Source: Candidatus Gracilibacteria bacterium GN02-872 (GTDB taxonomy: Bacteria > Patescibacteriota > Gracilibacteria > BD1-5 > UBA6164). Taken from it: a stretch of DNA of 64,000 nt. Below the pieces are notes generated by a model. That model was not told the DNA's origin and did no database searches. It saw nothing but the letters and a program-made list of their open reading frames with translations. Below, piece after piece: positions 10,771-21,882 of this stretch. The stretch's first letter is position 1. The number at the start of each line of letters is the position of its first letter. The position numbers were made by a program, and so were the translations under genes. Location: contig MOLU01000007.1 of assembly GCA_003260325.1 (NCBI GenBank), forward strand, positions 1 to 64,000. Reading direction: 5' to 3'.

Positions 10771-10797
10771 ATTATAATCTTTTTTACAAAAAGTCAA
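10771..10797 (-). promoter_or_regulatory. Promoter of the 30-residue peptide gene
   Basis: TTGACT, 15-base spacer, TATAAT on the minus strand, followed by about 30 bases and the GGAGG ribosome binding site. The spacer is a little short. Confidence 0.55.
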
Positions 10798-10803
10798 GAA
10801 AAA

Positions 10804-10826
10804 ACCTGACTTTTTAAAAGTCAGGT
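10804..10826 (-). terminator. Terminator of the 29-residue peptide gene
   Basis: Near-perfect stem ACCTGACTTTT/AAAAGTCAGGT, followed on the minus strand by a T-rich tract. It separates the two small peptide genes into independent units. Confidence 0.75.
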
Positions 10827-10835
10827 CCTAATGAT

Positions 10836-10925
10836 TTAATAAACACTGAAGCCCCCAGCCATTAAAATGGCCAATATGAAGGCAACAACTATTTCTATTG
10901 CGTCAAAGATGTCTAAATCATCCAT
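10836..10925 (-). CDS. 29-residue membrane peptide
   Basis: Acidic N-terminus MDDLDIFDAIEI then a hydrophobic helix (VVAFILAILMAGGF). A longer upstream frame exists (start near 11021), but the strong AAAGGGGGAG Shine-Dalgarno 4 bases before this ATG decides the start. Same plan as its 30-residue neighbour. The glycines are GGN-coded. Function unknown. Confidence 0.6.
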   Translation of the reverse strand: MDDLDIFDAIEIVVAFILAILMAGGFSVY

Positions 10926-10945
10926 GACTCCCCCTTTTTTAAAAA

Positions 10946-10996
10946 CTACTAAAATTAGTAGCAGAATAATTATACATAAAGATATTATTTTGTAAA
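10946..10996 (-). promoter_or_regulatory. Promoter plus palindromic operator or leader hairpin
   Basis: TTTACA (10991-10996), 16-base spacer, TATAAT (10969-10974) on the minus strand. The expected transcription start abuts a perfect palindrome CTACTAAAATTAGTAG at 10946-10961, which lies between the start and the strong Shine-Dalgarno. It can act as operator or as a 5' mRNA hairpin. Confidence 0.6.
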
Positions 10997-11073
10997 GATA
11001 TTTTTTATTTTTTTCAAACAAAAAAAATTTTTTTAAATATAATTCAGAAAATATCCTTTTAAAAAAAATAAAA

Positions 11074-12513
11074 ATGAGCTTTCTAATATACTTAATTTCT
11101 TTTCTAGAGTGATTTACAACTCTTTCAGTTGAAATAATCGCAATCAGAAGATTTACTCCAATAATTTGAACAAATTCAATTTCTACTTCAATAATTCTCT
11201 GAGTAATACTTTTAGCTTTATCTTATGGCTACTACATCGGTTGAAAAAACACAAAAAACTTAGAATCGAAGGATTTAATCAAAAAAATAATTTTTAATTT
11301 GACTGTCGCTTGAACTTATTATTTATTTTTTACATTTATCTTTGATCAGCTAATTCTTAGTTATTTGATTTTATATATTCAAAGCTATTTTTTCGCAATT
11401 CTCTTAAGTTCGTTCTTGTTATTTTTTATTCCAGTATTTTTAGCTTCTCAAACAATTCCCTTACTTTCAGAAGTTTTGAAATGAGAAAATACTTGAGAAA
11501 AAGTTTGAAAACTATTATTTTTTTCAACAGTTGGATCATTTTTAGGCTCTGTTATGACTTCTTCGGTTTTATTTCCTTTTATTTGAGTTTACAAAAGTTC
11601 GATTTTTGATTCTTTTTTGTTGACTTTTAGTTCTGTAATTTTGATTTGATACATTTTAAAAAAATATAAAGAAATAAACTTTGTTTCTATTTTATCAATA
11701 ATTATATTTTTCCTAAGTATTATTTTAATCATAAAACCTGATTCTCTAAGTAAAAATTCTCTTTTTAAAATAGCAAATTCTTACCATGATATAGAAATTT
11801 ATGACACAAATGAAAACACAAGAATTTTTTCAATGAATTGATGATATTCATCAGGAATTGACAAAACAACAAAAGAAAGTTTTTTTAATTACATAAAAGA
11901 AATCAAAAAAAATATTTCTGAAAACAAAGGAAAAAATTTAAAAATTTTAATTATTGGTTGAGCTGGTTTTACTCTACCTAAAGAACTTTCTGAAAAAGAA
12001 AATATTGATTTAATTGATGTTGTAGATGTCGATCCAAATTTGAAAGATATTTCAGAAAAATATTTTTTACAAGAAAAGCTTTCAAAAAAGGTAAACTTCA
12101 TAGTTGAGCCTTCAAGGTATTTTTTAAATAATGCAATCAAAAATAATAAATTTTATGATGAAATAGTTATCGATATTTATGTCGGAAAGAGTTTACCAAG
12201 CCAAACTTTGACAGAAGAATTTTTTAAAAATATCAAAAAAATTGGGAAAAATATAAATATAAATATTATTTCTGATTTAGAATTAAAAACTGATTTCAGT
12301 AAAAATCTTTTCAACACAATGCAAAAAGCATTTTGAAAATTATATTTTAAAAGTGAATTAGATGAAAATAGAGAATGAAATTATTTAACAAACATAGTAG
12401 TTTCAAATAATTATTTTCCAGACTACTCTCAATACACTTTTGATAAAAATTTTTGAATCTATACAGATAATAAAAATAGCATTGAAATCGATGTTTTCAA
12501 AAGAGGATTATAA
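11074..12513 (+). CDS. Membrane-fused spermidine synthase-like protein
   Basis: 479 residues. Seven or so TM helices in the first ~230 residues (FLEGFTTLSVEIIAIRRFTPIIGTN at the start is typical of fused spermidine-synthase membrane domains) followed by a Rossmann methyltransferase-like domain: LKILIIGGAGFTLPKEL near residue 290, DVVDVDPNLKDISEKYF near residue 315 and DEIVIDIYVGKSLPSQTLTEEFF near residue 360. Probably membrane-anchored polyamine-synthase or methyltransferase-like; substrate uncertain because the canonical YHE and GGGD motifs are altered (YHDIEIYD, GGAGF). Confidence 0.85.
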
Positions 12514-12542
12514 AAAGGACTTCCTTAAAGGAAATCCTTTTT
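12512..12542. terminator. Bidirectional terminator
   Basis: AAAAGGA-c-TTCC pairs with GGAA-a-TCCTTTT; T-runs follow on both strands. It lies between the convergent stops of the spermidine-synthase-like and helicase genes. Confidence 0.8.
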
Positions 12543-14182
12543 TATCTTTTTCATCTAAAACCTCATCTTCTTCCTCTTCAAAAAGAATCATTTGTTTTTG
12601 CCTTTGCTTTCACAACTACAGGTTTTCTCTTATCTTGTTGCTTAAAAACTTGCAAAATTATTTCTGCTTCATATTCTGGAACATTTATATAAGAAAAATC
12701 ATTGAAAATCTCTATTTTCCCAGCATTTTTCATACTTATTCAAGCTTCTGTTCAAAGAAAATTAAGTAAATCTCACGGATTTGAAATTCAGCTTTTTCTT
12801 CATTTTGCGACAAAAAGTCTGTTTTCTCATGAACTACTTTTTGATGATTTTTCTGTTCTAAAGTCTTGTTTTATTTCTGCATAATTTTCTTCTTTCAACT
12901 GATTTCAATAAAATTTTTTTATAAGTGCAGAAATAATCATTTCAGCATCATTTTCTATTTCAAGTAATTCTCTTGATAAATCTATATAATCTCTACAATC
13001 TTTTTCTTCAATCAAAGATTTTACATTTTCAACAAGATTTCATTTTTTTGCTTCTATAACTTCAGAAATACTTGGTAAAACTTCTCTTTTTATTTTAGCT
13101 TTTATAACATTTTCAAAAAAGAAAATTCTTCTCCTTTCAGAATTTGAAATAAAAGTTATAGCTGTTCAAGTTTTCCCTGCTCTTGCAGTTCTTCAAATTC
13201 TATGAGTATAAATTTCTGGATTTTCAGGTAAACTGTAGTTTACAACATGAGTTACATCATTTACATCTATTCATCTTGCAGCAACATCAGTTGCAACCAA
13301 AATCTTTGTTTTTTTACTTTTAAATCTTGCAAGAATTTTCTCTCTCATTTTTTGTTCTATATCTCAGTGAATTCATTCAGCTAAGTATCCAGCATTCATT
13401 AACCTAGAAGCAAGTTCATCAACATCAAGTTTCGTTTTACAAAAAATAATTGCATAAAAGTTTTCTTGAAGCTCAATTATCCTTGTTAATGCGTCAAACT
13501 TACTTTCTCTTCTGACTTCAAAATATTTTTGGTCAATATTTGTATTTGTCATATTTTCAGCTTTTACAGATATCAAATCATAATCTTGCATATAATTTTT
13601 TACAATATCCATAATAGCTTTTGGCATTGTAGCAGAAAAAAGTAAAGTTTTTTTATTTTTTGGAGTTGATTTCATTATTTCCTCGATTTCCTCTCTAAAT
13701 CAAATATTTAACATTTCATCAGCCTCATCCAAAACAAAGTATTCTAAATCCTCTAAATGAAGTCTTCATTTATTTAAATGATCAATAACTCTTCATGGAG
13801 TTCAAATTATAATATTTGGTTTATTTTTCAACTCTCTGATTTCATCTCTGATAGGATTACCACCATAAAGCAACAAAGTAGATATTTTATTATCTGGAGA
13901 AAATGAGTTTATCTCATCACTAACTTGAATAGCAAGCTCACGAGTCGGACACAAAATTATAGCTTTTGTGGTTTTTGCTTTACTATCAATAAGTTGAAGC
14001 AATGGAATACCAAAAGAAGCTGTTTTTCAAGTTCAAGTTTGAGCTTGTCAAATAATATCTTTATCCCCTGTCAAAAAAACAGGAATAACTCTTTCTTGAA
14101 TTGGAGAAGGATTTTGATAACCTTTTTTCTCAATTGCTTCCAAAATATCTTCTCTAATTCCTAAATCTCTAAATGTTTTCAT
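12542..14182 (-). CDS. DEAD-box RNA helicase with DbpA-like RNA-binding domain
   Basis: 546 residues. Q motif PSPIQERVIP, motif I AQTGTGKTA, Ia PTRELAIQ, II DEAD, III SATMP, V TDVAARGIDV and VI HRIGRTARAGKTG in order. The C-terminal ~75 residues (ENRLFVAKGRKSGISNPGDLLNFLGTEAGIS onward) match the DbpA RNA-recognition fold, followed by an RGG-like tail (FGRGRRGGFRGKR) using TGA glycines. Likely ribosome assembly or cold-adapted RNA remodelling, like DeaD/CsdA. Faces the RRM protein gene across a ~310-base gap. Confidence 0.95.
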
Positions 14183-14362
14183 TTCAAAAATTTTTTTAAA
14201 TTATAAATTACTCGGGCTGTAAGTTTAAAGTCTATTTTATAGGCTAAAAAATATTTTCCCAAAAAACTTATAACTTAAAGCTAGCAAAGTATATATTTTT
14301 ATTTAAATATTTCAAATAAATATTTGACTTTTTTTATTTTTTATAGAAAATTAAAAAAACTT

Positions 14363-14390
14363 TTGCTTTCTTAAAAGAAAAATATATAAT
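14363..14390 (+). promoter_or_regulatory. Promoter with ~95-base leader for the RRM protein
   Basis: TTGCTT, 16-base spacer, TATAAT; start expected near 14397. It leaves a ~95-base untranslated leader with a possible 10-codon upstream ORF (ATG at 14395). The rest of the 14183-14491 gap is AT-rich, with no gene seen. The long leader would suit temperature-dependent control, as in cold-shock mRNAs, but this is inference. Confidence 0.55.
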
Positions 14391-14491
14391 AAATATGAGA
14401 TTTAATTTTTTTTATATTTTTTCATAAACTACTTTGTTTTGATTTTTGGAAATATTTTTAGGTCTCAATTTTTATATCATATCGTTTTTAT

Positions 14492-14755
14492 ATGGAAAAT
14501 AACAGACTATTTGTTTGAAATCTTCCTTGGAGTATTGATTGGAAACAATTAAAAGACATCTTTGGAGAATATGGAGAAGTCGCTTTCACTAGAGTAGTAA
14601 GCGACAGAGAAACTAAAAGATCAAAAGGTTTTGGTTTCGTAGAATTTGTAAATGCTGCTGATGCTGCAAAAGCAAAAGAAGCTCTTGATGGAGCTGAAGT
14701 TGATGGAAGAGCAATCAGAGTTGACTTTGCAACTGAAAAACAAGAAAATAACTAG
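14492..14755 (+). CDS. Single-RRM RNA-binding protein
   Basis: 87 residues, one RRM: RNP2 RLFVGNLPW (residues 5-13) and RNP1 KGFGFVEF (residues 46-53). This is the family of glycine-poor bacterial Rbp proteins that bind single-stranded RNA in cold or stress responses. Unlike its neighbours nearly all its glycines are GGN rather than TGA, consistent with high expression. Monocistronic, with promoter and terminator. Confidence 0.95.
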
Positions 14756-14773
14756 TTTTGGCTAGTTATTTTT
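14745..14773 (+). terminator. Terminator of the RRM gene
   Basis: AATAACTAG/CTAGTTATT stem that includes the stop codon, followed by a T-run. Confidence 0.8.
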
Positions 14774-14857
14774 TATTTTGAAAATATTTTAAAAGAGAAT
14801 TTGATTTTTAACAAAAAATTTTTAAAATTATAAATAATTATTTTTTAAAAGATATTT

Positions 14858-15481
14858 ATGCTAGAAACTTTGAAATTTTTCTTTTTGCCAAGTTCAAATC
14901 AAGCAAAAAAAATATTTGAAGAAAATTCAAATTGAAAAAAGATTTTTATTTGTGTTTTCCTTTCTCTTTTAATGGCAATAATGCTATTTATTATAATTTT
15001 CTTTTATCCTACTATAATTGAAGGAGAAAATATAGTAATAAATCCTGTTGATGGATCATCATTTTTGGCAATAATCTCAATAAAAGACGAATCTTGAAAA
15101 ATAATTTTTTCAGCTGGTTCAGGAGCTCAAGCAATACAAAATATACTTTTTATAATTATGTGAACTCTTATATTTTTTGTAGCATCAATATTCTTTTGAA
15201 CTTTTAATTTTTTGATTTCTAGAGTAATTGCAAGATGAAAATCTAGCTTTGCTGATAATATTTTAGTTGGAAATGTTTGACTTTTTTGATTGATTTTTAT
15301 AGCATTTTTATTTTGACTTTATGTTATTTTATTTTTAAATACAACTTATATAAGTTCAAATTTTCTAGCAAGTGAAAGTTTTTCAGAAAATATTTTACAA
15401 ATATTTGCATTATTTTCATTTATTTGGGTAATAGTTTTAGCTGTAAATATGCTCAGATGAGCAATGAAAGTCTGAAAATAA
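14858..15481 (+). CDS. Yip1-like multi-pass membrane protein
   Basis: 207 residues with about five TM helices (around residues 30-52, 90-120, 140-165, 180-200). The layout resembles Yip1-domain proteins (pfam04893-like) with a soluble N-terminal segment and a loop after TM1; this assignment is by pattern only. Faces the sugar transferase gene convergently. Confidence 0.75.
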
Positions 15482-15515
15482 AATATTTTTAACAAAAAAA
15501 AGTAAAATTAAATTT

Positions 15516-17000
15516 TTACTTTTTTTCTTTTTTAAAAGCACGAGCAAGCACAACAGAAAAAGTTTTAAAAATAATTTTGAAATCAAGCATTACAGACCAA
15601 TTTTCAATATAAAAAATATCAAATTCTGCTTCTTTATCAAATTCATTATTTTCTCTTCAGTTTACTTGAGCCATTCACGTTATTCAAGGTTTTATTGTCA
15701 AAAGCATTTTTTGCTTCAAAGAATATTTTTCAACTTCACGAGGTTGGTGAGGTCTAGGTCAAACTAAACTCATATTTCCTAAAATTAAGTTAAAAAACTG
15801 AGGTAGTTCATCAATTGAATATTTTTCTATAAAAGCTCAAATTTTTGTTTTTCTTGGATCATTTTTTATTTTATAAAGTGGTCCGTGTCGAGTTGAGCTT
15901 TTCTCAATAAGCTCTTTTTCATACTCTAAAGCCTTTTCGTCAGATTCTCATTTATAAGCGTCTTTTATACAAAACTCCCATTTCATATATCTAAACTTAT
16001 ATAAGTTAAATATTTTTCAGTCTTGTCAAATTCTTCTATTTTTATAAATAATAGGTCATTTGGGATCTTCTATTTTGATCAGAATAGCAACAATTATAAA
16101 AATCGGAGAAAAAATCAAAACTCAAAGAAGTCAGGCACAAAAATCAAAAATTCTTTTAAATATTTTTGACCAACTATTTAAAGGAGTATTTTTTATCTCT
16201 ACAACAGGAATATTGTTTATTAAAGATAAAGTTGTATTTGACTTTGTAACATCAAAAGAGTTTGTTATGTATTTATAAGTAATTCCAAAAATACGTGTAT
16301 ATTCCCACAAATCCTGAAGTTCTTTTTTTCAAAAATTGCTATCAATGTATAAAACTTCATCAGCTTCCCTTTCAGCCAAGATTTCTTTTATTTTATCAAT
16401 TCATCAAATATAATTTAATTCTTTCAATTTATCAATTTCCACATCATTTACATATCAAACTATTTCATAAACTTTTGATTCTTGAATATTGTTTATTATT
16501 TTTTTTATTTTTAAATAAGATTTATTATTTATCAAAATTATTTTTTTCTTGCTCAAAATCCCTTTTCTAGTCAAGAAATATTCAAGCTCATTTAAAAAAA
16601 TTCTTTCAAAAATAACAAAAATAGTTCAAATCAAAAAAGCAACTCAAACAATAAGTCTTGGGATTTCTGTTTCATAAATTATACCATTTCATGCATAAAT
16701 AAAGAAAGAATAGAAGATATACCAATAAAAAGAATATCAAATTATTTGTCAATATTCTCAAATTTTTGAAGTATTGTTTCTCATTGAATATAATCAATGA
16801 ATAGCGAAAACAAATATAAAAAGTAAAGCTCAAAACAAAGCAAACCAAAATAAAGCATCAGTTGTGATAGTCTTGGCTGGTCTAAGCAAAAAGTTATCTA
16901 TAAGTCTTATCTCTCTTGCTAAAAAAAATGTAAAAAATACTATAGCAAAATCAAGAGGAAGCCTCACTGCAGATAAAAATATATCATGTTTTTTCATCAT
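15516..17000 (-). CDS. Undecaprenyl-phosphate sugar phosphotransferase
   Basis: 494 residues. Four N-terminal TM helices, a CoA-binding-like middle domain, a fifth TM near residue 310, and the bacterial sugar transferase domain (pfam02397): KRIFDFCAGLLGVLIFSPIF, then KGPIIYKNRRIGQDGKIFNLYKFRYMK, then [33 protein letters not shown] and KPGITGMAQVNGR. It loads the first sugar phosphate onto the lipid carrier for a surface glycan. Two ATGs lie in tandem; the first was chosen. The YDxxK-like acidic motif is altered by an insertion of about 35 residues after FRYMK, larger than usual. Confidence 0.95.
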
Positions 17001-17081
17001 TAAAAATTGGCTTGAAAAATTATTTTTATAATTATAACTTTATTTTAAAAATTTCAAATTTTTACTTTTTTTTGATTTTTT

Positions 17082-17109
17082 TTAACAAATAATTAAAATC
17101 TAGTAAAAT
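17082..17109 (+). promoter_or_regulatory. Promoter of the 340-residue membrane protein and YmdB genes
   Basis: TTAACA, 16-base spacer, TAAAAT; start codon 20 bases downstream. Confidence 0.5.
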
Positions 17110-17129
17110 ACTTTATAAAAAATATAAAA

Positions 17130-18152
17130 ATGCTAAAAAGTTTAAAGAATGTTTTCTTTGATTTATTTTTACTTTACAAAAACTATTTTTCCTGGACAAA
17201 AGTAAGAATTTTTTCTTGGATTTTTGGTTACATTTTATGATGAATAATTGCTTTACCAGTGCTTATTTTGGCAATCTTTTACTGATATAAAAATTGAATA
17301 AAACCAGATTCTATAATTTGAGATTATTGAAATAATGTAACTTTGTATTTACTAAATATCGCAGTTTACTTTTGTATAGCGATTTGATTTCTTTACAATT
17401 ATGTTTTTTTGATAAAATTCTACAAATGATTGATTTCAGAGAAAAAAAATCTTAATTTTGCTTTATTTAAAAACTTTTTTGATAAAAAATTATTTTCAAA
17501 ATCTTTTTTTCTTTTAATAATTTTTGTTGCTACTTTTTGATGAATAGCTCTTTTTTTAATGTTTGTTCTAAGTAATTTAAATAGTTTTATTTGATTAAAA
17601 GAATCTTTAAATATAATTCAAAATTCTTATTTTAATATTTTTACTATTTTATTTTTCATTGGTGTAATAATAATAATTTATTTATTTTATAAGTTTATTT
17701 TTGCATTTGCATTTTTAGTTGATGAAGATTTAAGTATAAAAGAAAGCCTAATCAAATCTTTCAAAAAAACAAAATGATTTAAAAAATTTTTTAATACATT
17801 TGTTGTAACTTTTATAATTATGCTTTTGTATTCACCTTTTTACAATTTCCAAGATAATTTTAAAAAAGAAAAAGAAGACCTTTCTCAATACATAAAATAC
17901 ACTCTTGCTTTAGCTGAAGAACAAAAACAAACTACAATTTGATGAGAAAAAATTAGCCTAACAGATGAACAAAGGCTAAAATACCAAACCCTTAGTTTGA
18001 AATATCAAAACAAATCAGGAGAAGAAACAAAAAAACTTTATGAATATGTAAATTCCTCTTTGTGGATAATAAGCTTTGTTTATTTTTTCTTGTTTTTTGG
18101 AATTGGAATAATGGCTTATACAAGCATTTACAATAATATAATTAAAGATTAA
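17130..18152 (+). CDS. Multi-pass membrane protein, unknown function
   Basis: 340 residues, six predicted TM helices (about 28-55, 78-102, 128-150, 170-195, 225-240, 305-330) and a soluble charged loop of ~60 residues before the last helix. VDEDLSIKESLIKSFKKTKGF resembles the repeated motif of DUF975/glycerophosphodiesterase-membrane-domain proteins, but I would not name a family. It is 4 bases ahead of the ymdB-like gene, so co-transcribed. Confidence 0.75.
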
Positions 18153-18156
18153 CAAA

Positions 18157-18951
18157 ATGATAAAAATTTTAATTTTTTGAGATGTTTACTGAAGAGTTTG
18201 AAGAAAATGATTAAAAAAAGAACTTTCTTCTCTTTTAGAAAAATATTCTCCTGACTTTACAATAGCCAATATTGATAATATTTCTTATGGAAAATGAGCA
18301 ATAGAAAAACATTTACTTGAGTTTGAATGACTTTGATTTGACGCATTAACTACAGGAAATCATTATTTTGATAATTTATCAAAAATAAAAGATTACATTG
18401 CAAGTTGAAAATCAAAAGTGATAAGATGTGCAAATTTTAGAGGAAATCTAGTTTGAGATTGATACAAAATTATTGAAAAAAATAATAAAAAAATCCTTGT
18501 AATTCATCTACTTTGACACTCTTTTATGTGAATAAATGTAGACAATGCATTTACAAAAGCAGAAGAAATAATTTCTGAAAATCCTGAAGTTGATGCCATT
18601 ATTATAGATTTTCATAAAGAAACAACAGCAGAATGATACTGACTTTTGCATTATCTAGATGGAAAAGCAAGTTTTATTTTCTGAACACACACTCATGTTC
18701 AAACAAATGATGAAATTATTTTCCCTAAAGGAACATGATTTATAAGCGATATTTGAATGAACTGACCAGTTTATTCTGTTATTTGAGCTGATTTTTCATC
18801 TGTTAAATCTGTTTTTATAAATTGATACAGAGAGAGATGAGTTGAACAATGTTTAGATAATAATTACATTGTTAATGCAGTTTATGTAGAAATTGATGAT
18901 TCTAAAAAATGTCAAAAAATAGAAAAAATTAAAATAATTTGAAAATTATAA
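18157..18951 (+). CDS. ymdB: YmdB-like metallophosphoesterase
   Basis: 264 residues. Motifs of the TIGR00282/YmdB family: FGDVYGRVGR (residues 7-16), IANIDNISYGKG, TTGNHYFDN, VIHLLGHSFM, IDFHKETTAE and FGTHTHVQTNDE. YmdB is a 2',3'-cyclic-nucleotide phosphodiesterase affecting mRNA decay and development. The usual NGEN becomes NIDN here, which would alter one metal-site neighbour. Confidence 0.93.
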
Positions 18952-19017
18952 ATTTTAAATTTTATTTTTTGAAATAAATAATTAAAATGTAAAAAATATT
19001 TTGTAAAAAACGAAAAA

Positions 19018-19392
19018 ATGAAAAAAAGATTTTTATTGTTTATCATTTTCATAATATTTATAGTTTCGCTAACAACTCTAGTTTTAGTCCTAAACTATGT
19101 AGATCCTTATGAATACAGAGTTTTAGCTGTTTCAAGCTTACTTTTTTCTTACACATTAACTATTTCCTGCTTTTTTACAATATTATTTTATTTCATAAAA
19201 AAAATATATTACAGAGGGAATGTTTATATTTATCACGTTTTATCAAGCTTTAGGCAAGGATTTTTGGTTGCAATTTTTACTTCTAGTTTAGTTTATTTCT
19301 ACAATCATCAAGTCCCTGTTTGGCTTTGATGAGGGATTCTCTTTTTAATACTATTTTTACTTGAAATATTCGTGGAAAACTATGAAAATTAA
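19018..19392 (+). CDS. Small three- or four-TM membrane protein
   Basis: 124 residues, hydrophobic, TM helices at about 5-27, 37-60, 82-98 and 103-120. Stops 11 bases inside the start of the M23 peptidase gene, so probably translationally coupled to it. The position before a cell-wall peptidase is conserved in some CPR genomes, but function is unknown. Confidence 0.75.
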
Positions 19393-21439
19393 ACTTTTTA
19401 GAAAAATATTTTGCTTATTTTTAATAATTCTACTAGGGATAAATAATTATCCCGTTTTTAGCGCTAATTCTAGTTGAAACGCATTAGATAATTTTACAAA
19501 TAGGCAATATAATCTACTTTTTGAATCAAATCTCTCAAATGTTTCATCTGAATATTGAGATATTTTTGATATGTCAAGAAAAGTAGATGTTTTTAATAAT
19601 CTTTGAGAATCTATCAAAAGGTCAAGAGAATCTGTAGAAGCAAGTAATACAGCAATTATAAACAAACTAAAAGATTTAGAAGAATCAAAAAAGAAAATAG
19701 AAGAAGAAATAATAGAAATAACAAAAAAAATTCAAGATATAAGTTTAGCTTCAAATCAATTAAAAATCGATATTGAACAAAATGAGAAAAAAATAAAAGT
19801 TTTGAAAAATCAAATCGAAGAAAACAAAAAAGTACTTTTAGCTTTACTTGATTATCTTTATAAAAAATGAAATACAGCTTATGATTGAACAAAAATTGAT
19901 AATTTAAAAAGCATTATTTTAAATGATGAAGATATTTCAACATTGATAAATGATTTGTATTATAACTGAATAATCCAAATAACTTGAAAAAAACTTGCAG
20001 AAAAACATATGCAATTTATAAAAGATTTATACATAAAACAAGTTGAATTAAAAAATAAAAAAATAGAATTTGCTTATTTAAGAAAACAATTTATTCTTGA
20101 ACAAAAAAAGGAAAAAGAAAAAAGAGAATTTAAAGAAAGACTTATAGAAATCTCTAAAAATAGACAAAAAGAATATGAAAAAGTAATTGCTGAAAAAATA
20201 AAAACTGAAAGTAGAGTAAAAGAAATAGCAGAATCACAAGAGAAAAAGATAAAAGAAATAAAAGAAAAAGTATTATCTGAAAACTGATGTACTTATGTAG
20301 ATTTTTCTAAAGAATCTCAAGAAAAATCAGATTTAGAAAAAAATAACAAAAAATGTTATGATTTAAATAAGATAATTTTTTTAGAGTGACAATTAAATGA
20401 ATCAAAAAATGTAACTGTTACAAAAAATCCACTTTCTTGGCCTGTTAATCCTATAAAATGACTTTCAGCATATTATAAAGATCCTTGATACAAAAAAGAA
20501 CTTTGAGCTGACCACAACGCTATTGATATAAGAGTTCCTCAATGAACTCCTATTCAAGCTCCTATGGATTGATATGTGATTTACATAAATCCACCAACAA
20601 CAAAAGATTATTCTTTTCTAGCTTTGAAGCATTCAAACGGATATACAACAGTTTTTTGACATTTAAGCGAAATCGATGTATCGCTTTATCAATATGTAGA
20701 AAAATGACAAATTATTTGAAAATCAGGTTGAGAATATTGAACAAATTGAGCTTGATTTTTGAGTACTTGACCACACCTACATTTTGAGACATTTAAAGAC
20801 AAAAAATATATAGATCCCCTTGATGTTTTAGATTTATCTTATTTAAAATACTGAGAATTACCAACAAGTCCAGCAAAATACAAAATAAAATTTTTGACTG
20901 ATTTTAAGCAAAGAAGGTGATTTGATTATACAAAAACAGCTTGAAATTCAAAAATATTTAAATTAGAATGAGATACAGAAATAGATAGACAAAAATATTT
21001 GATTTCTAAATATGCAGCTTGAAGTTTCAACGATTGGCAAGCTTGGGTTGATGAAGCTTTAGTTTGAAATATTGATCCTTCAATGGTTATGTGTATTTGA
21101 CTTGCAGAATCTGGTCTTTGAAGAAATTTAACAACAGCTTACAATGTTTGAAATGTATGAAATAATGATAGGTGAGATAGAATTTGATATTGAAGTGCAA
21201 AAGAATGAATCAGACAAATTGTAAGAGCTCTAAACAACAAATTTTTGTGAAGTATAAACAGACTTGATTTATTATCTTGAGCTTGAAGAATAGCTTCTGG
21301 ACTTCCTTCTTGTAAAGAACAACCTTTTTGTTACGCAACAGATACACGATACTGGCATCCAAATATGGTTACTTGTTTATCACACCTAAAGTGAGAAATA
21401 ATAAAAGATGATTATAATTTCAGACAAGCTAAAAATTAG
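19382..21439 (+). CDS. Secreted M23 peptidase with long coiled coil
   Basis: 685 residues. Signal peptide (about 1-28), a coiled coil from ~75 to 310 (EnvC/FtsX-partner-like), an M23 (LytM) domain with LGADHNAIDIRVPQGTPIQAPMDGYV near residue 375 (HxxxD zinc ligands) and GPHLHFE (HxH) near residue 465, and a C-terminal ~200-residue module with MVMCIGLAESGLGRNL, which looks like a lysozyme/glucosaminidase-type fold. Likely a peptidoglycan hydrolase for division or host-cell attachment. Very many glycines are TGA. Confidence 0.93.
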
Positions 21440-21477
21440 GCATAATTATATTTTTAGTGATTGTCAAGCTAAAATTT

Positions 21478-21506
21478 TTGAATTAGCTTAAAATATATAG
21501 TATTAT
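21478..21506 (+). promoter_or_regulatory. Promoter upstream of the 42-residue secreted peptide
   Basis: TTGAAT, 17-base spacer ending TATAG, TATTAT. It shares the TATAG-TATNAT core with the two promoters of the tandem secreted-protein locus. A 5' leader of about 125 bases without recognisable structure follows. Confidence 0.55.
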
Positions 21507-21638
21507 ATTATTACATATTTAATCAAAAAGAATTTTCTAGAGATTTTTGAGATTTAAATATTATATCATAATTAGGAAGATTTCTTTACTCAAAGAAATA
21601 ACAATAAGAAATGATATCTTTATATTTTATAATACTAT

Positions 21639-21767
21639 ATGAGTAAATTTAAAGTTTGAATGATTTTATATATTATAATTTCTGCAATAAATTTAAATAT
21701 TTCTTATGCAGATGATGCAGAAAATAATTTAAATTTAGAAACTGAACAAGTTACAGAATTAAAATAA
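21639..21767 (+). CDS. 42-residue secreted acidic peptide
   Basis: MSKFKVGMILYIIISAINL is a clear signal peptide ending near YA; the mature part is about 18 residues, acidic (DDAENNLNLETEQVTELK). No Cys or Gly. A promoter and terminator flank it. Function unknown; a signalling or bacteriocin-like peptide is possible but unsupported. Confidence 0.55.
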
Positions 21768-21796
21768 ATGAAATTATTTTTCATTAAAATCAATTG

Positions 21797-21827
21797 AAAA
21801 AAAGCTAGAAATATCTAGCTTTTTTTC
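21797..21827 (+). terminator. Terminator of the small peptide gene
   Basis: AAAAGCTAGA/TCTAGCTTTT stem with a 4-base loop, then TTTTTTCTTTTTTT. Confidence 0.85.
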
Positions 21828-21849
21828 TTTTTTTATAAATATTTAAAAA

Positions 21850-21881
21850 AATATCTAGCTTTTATAATAAAGCTAGATATT
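21850..21881 (-). terminator. Terminator of the surface protein gene
   Basis: Perfect 13-base stem AATATCTAGCTTT/AAAGCTAGATATT with a 6-base loop, 1 base after the minus gene stop, T-run on the minus strand. Its stem shares ATCTAGCTTT with the opposite-facing terminator nearby, suggesting duplication. Confidence 0.85.
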
Positions 21882-21882
21882 T

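Noticed and set aside
10836-11021. Longer 61-residue start for the 29-residue peptide
   Set aside because: The -10 box and palindrome lie inside the extended N-terminus, and the strong Shine-Dalgarno precedes the internal ATG.
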